Part shown: positions 38,093 through 39,226 of the stretch, in pieces
Position numbering within the stretch: position 1 is the stretch's first letter
Layout: every line of letters begins with the position of its first letter
NCBI GenBank assembly: GCA_030038215.1
Contig: JASHPI010000047.1
Span: 1-39,226 of the forward strand
Length of the DNA stretch: 39,226 nt
Direction of reading: 5' to 3'
From: Vulcanimicrobiota bacterium
GTDB lineage: Bacteria; Vulcanimicrobiota; Vulcanimicrobiia; Vulcanimicrobiales; Vulcanimicrobiaceae
The notes under the pieces: generated by a model
Told to the model about the DNA's origin: nothing
What the model saw: only the letters and a program-made list of their open reading frames with translations
Database searches by the model: none
Position numbers and translations under genes: made by a program

Positions 38093-38168
38093 TGGCTCCG
38101 GATGTTGGACTCGAACCAACGACCCGCTGATTAACAGTCAGCTGCTCTACCAACTGAGCTAATCCGGA
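38093..38168 (-). tRNA. tRNA-Asn (anticodon GTT)
   Basis: The acceptor stem TCCGGAT pairs with ATCCGGA. The D-arm contains AGCTCAGTTGGTAGAGC. The anticodon arm GCTGA-CTGTTAA-TCAGC places GTT at the anticodon. The T-arm is GTTGG-TTCGAGT-CCAAC. The discriminator is G and CCA is encoded. All arms pair fully, so the gene is intact. Part of its 3' end is duplicated at 35.6 kb. Confidence 0.97.
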
Positions 38169-38306
38169 AAGTCGCCTCCACTTATCGACCTTTTCAGCCT
38201 TTCCCTCCGCACCGAACAAAACCAGACTAGTCTTCGCCCTGTAACACGTTAGGCTTTTCTGAGAACGAGAGGCGGCGCGTGCGAGGCATCAAAGGGGAGT
38301 CCGGGC

Positions 38307-39226
38307 ATGGGCATTCTCGGACGGCTCTCGCGCGCGGCGTGTCCGGCGGTGGCGATCGCCGCAATCGCCGCATGCGGCTACGGTTCTCCGCAGCCGCCGC
38401 TCGCTTCAGTCAACGCCTCGGACCGCGCGGCATCCTGGATGTCGCCGGCCGCAGCGGCGACGAGCCTGCTCTATGTTTCCGATGCGCAAGCCTTCGACGT
38501 TTACGTCTACAGCTTTCCGGACCTAAAGCTCACGGGAAAGCTTACCGGGTTCAGGCGTCCCGAAGGTGAGTGCAGCGATGCGAGGGGCGACGTTTGGATC
38601 ACCGACGACCAGAGCGAGCAGATTCTCGAATACCGCCATGGGGGTACCAGGGCCGTCGCGGTGCTTGGCGATCCGCTCGGCTATCCTGCCGGCTGCGCGG
38701 TCGATCCGCAGAGCGGCGATCTTGCGGTGACAAACCTCTTCGACTTTAGCGGCAACGGCGGCGTGCTGATCTACAAGAAGGCCGCGGGGACGCCGCGACC
38801 CTACACCAATCCAAGCCAATCCTTTTACTACCTCGACGGCTACGACGATAAGGGTAACCTGTACGTCAGCGGCAAGAGCTCGAGCGGCGCGTATACTCTC
38901 TCCCTGCTCGCGCACGGCAAGGATTTGATGTCGACGGTTTCCATCACCGGCGCGAAGATTTTCGTTCCGGGAACCGTCCAATGGACGGGATCATCTCTCT
39001 TGCTTGGCGATCAGCGCTGCGGTTTTGCAAAGACGTCGTGCCTTTATGAAGCCGTCGTGTCCGGAACGAGCGCACGGATTACGCATCGGGTGCCCCTCAC
39101 CGGCTCCTGTGACGTCGTGCAAGTTGCGTTCGAAAGGGGAAGAATCGCCGGCGGTGACTATTGGCGCTGCGGAGGCGCCGGGCACGACAGCACCGACATC
39201 TGGGCGTATCCGCGCGGCGGCCGGCC
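38307..39226 (+). CDS. Lipoprotein with propeller-like (NHL/SMP-30-type) repeats, C-terminus beyond window
   Basis: Open from the ATG at 38307 (GGGGAG upstream at 38294-38299) to the window end, more than 300 codons with no stop. The lipoprotein signal is RAACPAVAIAAIAAC. The mature part has repeated beta-blade motifs: LLYVSDAQAFDVYVYSFPD, then GECSDARGDVWITDDQSEQILEY, then AGCAVDPQSGDLAVTN and YDDKGNLYVSG, like six-bladed NHL/SMP-30 propellers. Proteins of this look are frequent in Eremiobacterota-type genomes. It should be anchored in the cell envelope; whether it is an enzyme or a binding protein is not visible. Frames in other phases here are shadows. It lies beyond the tRNA gene, so probably outside the inserted region. 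Confidence 0.8.
   Translation, partial: MGILGRLSRAACPAVAIAAIAACGYGSPQPPLASVNASDRAASWMSPAAAATSLLYVSDAQAFDVYVYSFPDLKLTGKLTGFRRPEGECSDARGDVWITDDQSEQILEYRHGGTRAVAVLGDPLGYPAGCAVDPQSGDLAVTNLFDFSGNGGVLIYKKAAGTPRPYTNPSQSFYYLDGYDDKGNLYVSGKSSSGAYTLSLLAHGKDLMSTVSITGAKIFVPGTVQWTGSSLLLGDQRCGFAKTSCLYEAVVSGTSARITHRVPLTGSCDVVQVAFERGRIAGGDYWRCGGAGHDSTDIWAYPRGGR

Noticed and set aside
38279-38569. Plus-strand frame at the start of the propeller lipoprotein
   Set aside because: It is out of frame with the lipoprotein, which has a ribosome binding site, a lipobox and an uninterrupted frame to the window end.

Overview
This GC-rich, gene-dense window (39.2 kb) looks like chromosome from a diderm, environmental, uncultured-type bacterium. 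The TonB-dependent receptor with a carboxypeptidase-regulatory-like N-terminus shows an outer membrane. The style of the lipoproteins, especially the propeller-type one at the right end, together with the gene mix, reminds me of Candidatus Eremiobacterota (WPS-2)/Vulcanimicrobiota. That placement is an inference from gene style, not from a marker gene.

Left part (1-9.7 kb). A minus-strand cassette holds a methyltransferase, a multi-spanning GT-C-type glycosyltransferase and a GT2 glycosyltransferase cut by the window edge; it probably builds a surface glycan. An alpha/beta hydrolase lies upstream of it. On the plus strand follow a small membrane protein, a large TonB-dependent receptor and an MgtC/SapB protein whose TTG start is set by a very strong ribosome binding site. 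A Dph6-type ATP pyrophosphatase converges on MgtC, and a second alpha/beta hydrolase diverges from it.

Centre (9.7-28.1 kb). Seven plus-strand genes with overlapping or nearly touching ends form an alpha-glucan operon: GH63-type glucosidase, amylo-1,6-glucosidase-type debranching enzyme, KUP potassium transporter, GlgB, GlgX, MalQ, and a sugar-nucleotidyltransferase fused to a catalytically degenerate phosphomannomutase-like domain. Facing it on the minus strand are a GT4 glycosyltransferase and a ClC-CBS chloride transporter in which one proton-coupling glutamate is replaced. No recognisable glgA or glgC is present; the GT4 enzyme and the nucleotidyltransferase are candidates for those roles (inference).

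Right-centre (28.2-33.6 kb). A plus-strand operon encodes pterin carbinolamine dehydratase, a MaoC-type hydratase with no ordinary start codon (in frame with the preceding TAG), a formyltransferase-fold protein and a YjbR/MmcQ protein. Then come a secreted two-repeat beta protein and a response regulator / histidine kinase / Spy-like-domain operon, all on the minus strand.

Right end (33.6-39.2 kb). This is an accessory-looking region: low gene density, small ORFs, an intact tRNA-Asn at 38.1 kb, and a direct-repeat copy of its 3' end plus terminator at 35.6 kb, with a weaker third trace at 33.7 kb. A 131-bp structured repeat occurs twice, each time about 115-140 bp ahead of a lipoprotein gene, and there is a fragment of a second copy of one lipoprotein gene. 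I read this as serial insertion or duplication at a tRNA gene; no integrase is visible. No rRNA, CRISPR array or insertion sequence was found.
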